Assembly (NCBI RefSeq): GCF_040719265.1
Contig: NZ_JBFDAH010000007.1
Location: 1-64,000, forward strand
Direction of reading: 5' to 3'
Length of the DNA: 64,000 nucleotides
Origin: Aliikangiella maris
GTDB lineage: Bacteria > Pseudomonadota > Gammaproteobacteria > Enterobacterales > Kangiellaceae
Numbering within the stretch: the stretch's first letter is position 1; each line of letters opens with the position of its first letter. Shown here in pieces: positions 61,796 to 64,000 of the stretch. A program made the position numbers and the translations under genes. The notes below the pieces were generated by a model. The model did no database searches. It saw only the letters and a program-made list of their open reading frames with translations, and was not told the origin of the DNA.

Positions 61796-62500
61796 GTGAA
61801 AAAGCTAATAGAATTAAAAGCCATTTGTAAATTTTATCATATGGGTGACACGACAGTTAAAGCCTTAGATCATATTGATTTATCGATCAATTCAAATGAA
61901 TATATTGCATTTATTGGTTCATCTGGTTCGGGAAAATCCACCATGATGAATATTTTAGGTTGTCTTGATAAACCGACTAAAGGGGAATATCTACTCAACC
62001 AGACAAGTGTAGCGGAACTAAATGCAAACGAACTAGCTGAAATTAGAAATAAAGAAATTGGATTTATTTTTCAAAGTTTTAATTTATTGCCTAGAGCTAC
62101 CGCATTGCATAATGTCATGTTGCCATTAATATATCGTGGAGTACCACTTAAGCAACGTATCCATATGGCGACACAATCCCTTCAAAAAGTAAAGCTTGCT
62201 GATCGTTTAGACCATATTCCCAGTCAATTATCGGGAGGGCAAAGGCAGCGTGTAGCAATTGCTCGCGCATTGGTAACCAATCCAGCAATTTTGTTAGCCG
62301 ATGAGCCAACAGGGAATCTGGACTCGCAAACAACAACAGATATTATGCAGCTCTTTGATGAACTTCACCAGGAAGGTCAAACGATCATTATGGTAACGCA
62401 TGAAGATGAAATAGCGCAACATTGTCACCGAGTTGTCAGACTGAGTGATGGCAAAATAATCGAGGACTTTTTAAATTCTGAGGAGCGAAGTAATGTTTAG
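61796..62500 (+). CDS. ABC transporter ATPase, MacB/LolD type
   Basis: 234 residues from a GTG at 61796, 4 bases after the adaptor stop; upstream in-frame codons would overlap that gene and add a non-family N-terminus. Walker A GSSGSGKS (K47), Q-loop FIFQSFNLLPRATAL, signature LSGGQRQR, Walker B ILLADEPTGNLD and the H-loop MVTHEDE are all present. The gene overlaps the permease gene by 8 bases. It drives mechanotransmission-type export rather than import. Confidence 0.94.
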   Translation: MKKLIELKAICKFYHMGDTTVKALDHIDLSINSNEYIAFIGSSGSGKSTMMNILGCLDKPTKGEYLLNQTSVAELNANELAEIRNKEIGFIFQSFNLLPRATALHNVMLPLIYRGVPLKQRIHMATQSLQKVKLADRLDHIPSQLSGGQRQRVAIARALVTNPAILLADEPTGNLDSQTTTDIMQLFDELHQEGQTIIMVTHEDEIAQHCHRVVRLSDGKIIEDFLNSEERSNV

Positions 62501-63719
62501 TTTGATAGAAAGCTTTCGAAGTGCGCTACAATCAGTTAAAGCACACGGATTCCGTAGCTTTTTAACAACCCTGGGAATTATTATTGGGGTTGCCTCAACC
62601 ATTGCCGTAGTTTCAGTCATTCAGGGACTCAGTTACTCCATCAATCAGCAGTTTGAAGGGTTTGGTTCAAACTCCATCTCTATCCGTTCATATACACCAA
62701 GAAATGAACGTTTAAAGGGGAAAATAGCTCGAATTACGCCTGACGATGTTGAGGTTATCAGCAAACAAGTCGAGGGTGTTCAATTTATCACCCCTATTTT
62801 AGGTTCAAATGTCGGTTCAACTAGTTCAATAAAATTTGCTGGCAATGAGACTTTTGGACAGGTCTCTGGCTCTACTTATAATTATCAATCCGTACAAAAT
62901 ATCGATATGAAATATGGACGCTTCCTTTCATATAGCGACAACCTCTCGCGGCGCAAAGTTGTGGTTATTGGTGAAAAAGTTCGCACCGAATTAGCTTTGC
63001 CCAAAAACCCCGTAGGCGAATTCATTCAATTTGCCGGCGAATGGCTAAAAATCATTGGACTTGCTGAAGAAAAAGGCGCATTTCTTGGATTCAATCAAGA
63101 TAACTTTATGGTAATGCCTTACTCAACAATGCAAGGATTAAATGGAAATCTGATCGAACCAGATATATTCGTACAACTCCAACTAAAAAGTCTAGAAAAT
63201 CTAGATTCTATTAAAGAAAAGATTACCCGAATTTTAAGAAAGCAGCATAAATTAACTACCGAAGATGATGACTTTAAAGTTGAAACACCCGAACAGCTCA
63301 CATCAGGAATATCACAAGTTATTGACACTTTAACAATTGTACTTGGCGGAATTGTGAGTATTTCATTATTTGTTGGTGGCATTGGCATTATGAATATCAT
63401 GCTGGTCTCAGTTACAGAGCGAACCAGAGAGATAGGTATTTGCAAAGCGATTGGTGCAAAACGACACCACATCCTGCTCCAATTTTTGATAGAGGCAATC
63501 GTTTTATCACTTCTAGGTGGAATAATCGGCATAATAATTGGCTATGGACTCGGCTTTCTCGCGGCAGCAACAATTCCAAATTTCCCACCAGCAACAATTC
63601 CTTTATGGGCAATAGGAATTGCATTTGGATTTTGTGCTTTTGTCGGTATTCTATTTGGAATTTTGCCTGCGGCTAAAGCAGCTAACCTAGATCCAATCGA
63701 CGCATTGCGCTACGAATAA
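62493..63719 (+). CDS. ABC transporter permease, MacB/FtsX type
   Basis: 408 residues with the MacB topology: one N-terminal membrane segment (GFRSFLTTLGIIIGVASTIAVV region, about 20-42), a large periplasmic domain (about 45-275) and three C-terminal segments. The SVTERTREIGICKAIGAK motif before the last two segments is the hallmark of FtsX-like permeases. Unlike E. coli MacB, the ATPase is a separate polypeptide. Probable substrates of such systems are antibiotics, toxins, lipopeptides or siderophores; nothing here identifies which. After the stop the final 281 bases hold no gene I can support. Confidence 0.94.
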   Translation: MFSLIESFRSALQSVKAHGFRSFLTTLGIIIGVASTIAVVSVIQGLSYSINQQFEGFGSNSISIRSYTPRNERLKGKIARITPDDVEVISKQVEGVQFITPILGSNVGSTSSIKFAGNETFGQVSGSTYNYQSVQNIDMKYGRFLSYSDNLSRRKVVVIGEKVRTELALPKNPVGEFIQFAGEWLKIIGLAEEKGAFLGFNQDNFMVMPYSTMQGLNGNLIEPDIFVQLQLKSLENLDSIKEKITRILRKQHKLTTEDDDFKVETPEQLTSGISQVIDTLTIVLGGIVSISLFVGGIGIMNIMLVSVTERTREIGICKAIGAKRHHILLQFLIEAIVLSLLGGIIGIIIGYGLGFLAAATIPNFPPATIPLWAIGIAFGFCAFVGILFGILPAAKAANLDPIDALRYE

Positions 63720-64000
63720 AGATATAAGCATAGTCATGTGGATATACTTGACGTCAGAATATACTTGTCTTGTGGAAACACTTATTTAATAGAATAAGAC
63801 TTAAATAAAGTGATTGTTAAATTAAAGCTTAACGATACTAATAGACTACAAGTTAAAAAAATATTAAATAAATAATCAGAATTTAAAAGATTAAGGCAAT
63901 AAAGAAAGAGATAAAAATATAATGTATTTTAAAGAATCCTCTGAGTTGAAAACATCAGCCTAGTCTTTTTATTTAAATTGACTAGTCTAGTCTTTACCCT

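Noticed and set aside
63119..63532. 137-codon antisense frame inside the MacB/FtsX-type permease gene
   Set aside because: The opposite strand encodes the hallmark permease motif in this stretch; the antisense frame has no family features.
1..64000. CRISPR arrays, insertion sequences, tRNA or rRNA genes
   Set aside because: No regularly spaced repeats, transposase motifs or tRNA-like cloverleaf sequences were noticed on reading; a tRNAscan or ISfinder run was not possible.

Overview
The window looks like a chromosomal segment of an AT-rich (by eye, high-30s %GC) Gram-negative gammaproteobacterium, probably marine. Support for this comes from the pilB-pilC-pilD-coaE-zapD block, the gloB / methyltransferase / rnhA / dnaQ block arranged as in enterobacteria, a GlyGly-CTERM exported protein, two lipoproteins and type IV pilins. 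I cannot name the genus; Kangiella/Aliikangiella-like bacteria are one guess. No rRNA, tRNA, CRISPR or insertion sequence was seen. TTG starts recur, especially in the glycan locus.

Layout. 1-3111 (minus): the start of a ketoacyl-synthase-like gene behind a 15-bp tandem repeat, then an hmgA-hppD tyrosine/homogentisate catabolic operon. 4375-18759 (plus): a biosynthetic gene cluster, the most interesting part of the window. It encodes a ScoE-like Fe(II)/2OG isonitrile-forming oxidase/decarboxylase, a ScoD/FcoT-like hotdog protein, an ACP, a 2193-aa highly reducing type I PKS (KS-AT-DH-ER-KR-ACP), a cupin/JmjC-like putative oxygenase, a freestanding ketosynthase, an acyl-CoA/ACP ligase and an alpha/beta hydrolase. 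The first three genes plus the ligase match the enzyme set of the actinobacterial isonitrile lipopeptide pathway (ScoB-E; Rv0097-Rv0100). The nonribosomal peptide synthetase of that pathway is absent, and a PKS module with a discrete KS stands in its place. I infer an isonitrile-polyketide pathway in a gammaproteobacterium. The likely role, metal capture or toxicity, is unproven.

19163-28601 (plus): a SPOR protein, an SRPBCC pseudogene, an OafA-type acyltransferase, a membrane-fused spermidine-synthase-like protein, two tandem type IV pilins behind a sigma-54 promoter, and a GT-C/TPR membrane protein that may glycosylate the pilin. 28584-40798 (minus): a surface polysaccharide locus with GT4 and GT2 glycosyltransferases, a Wzx flippase, a DUF115/MptE-like protein, an SDR, a 2-hydroxyacid dehydrogenase, a CMP-sugar synthetase, an SMP-30 lactonase, GDP-fucose synthesis (gmd, fcl) and two further glycosyltransferases. 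The CMP-sugar branch does not match a pathway I know.

41046-46561 (plus): pilus assembly ATPase, platform protein and prepilin peptidase, then coaE and zapD. 46609-54857: a GlyGly-CTERM protein, an M49-like metallopeptidase lipoprotein, dnaQ, rnhA, a methyltransferase, gloB and mltD. 54937-63719: a MarR-GNAT fusion, an HDOD-GAF protein, a NatAB-type ABC exporter, a Yip1-family membrane protein and a MacAB-like adaptor/ATPase/permease operon. Several perfect stem-loops without T-tracts sit in gaps between co-directional genes and may shape operon expression.
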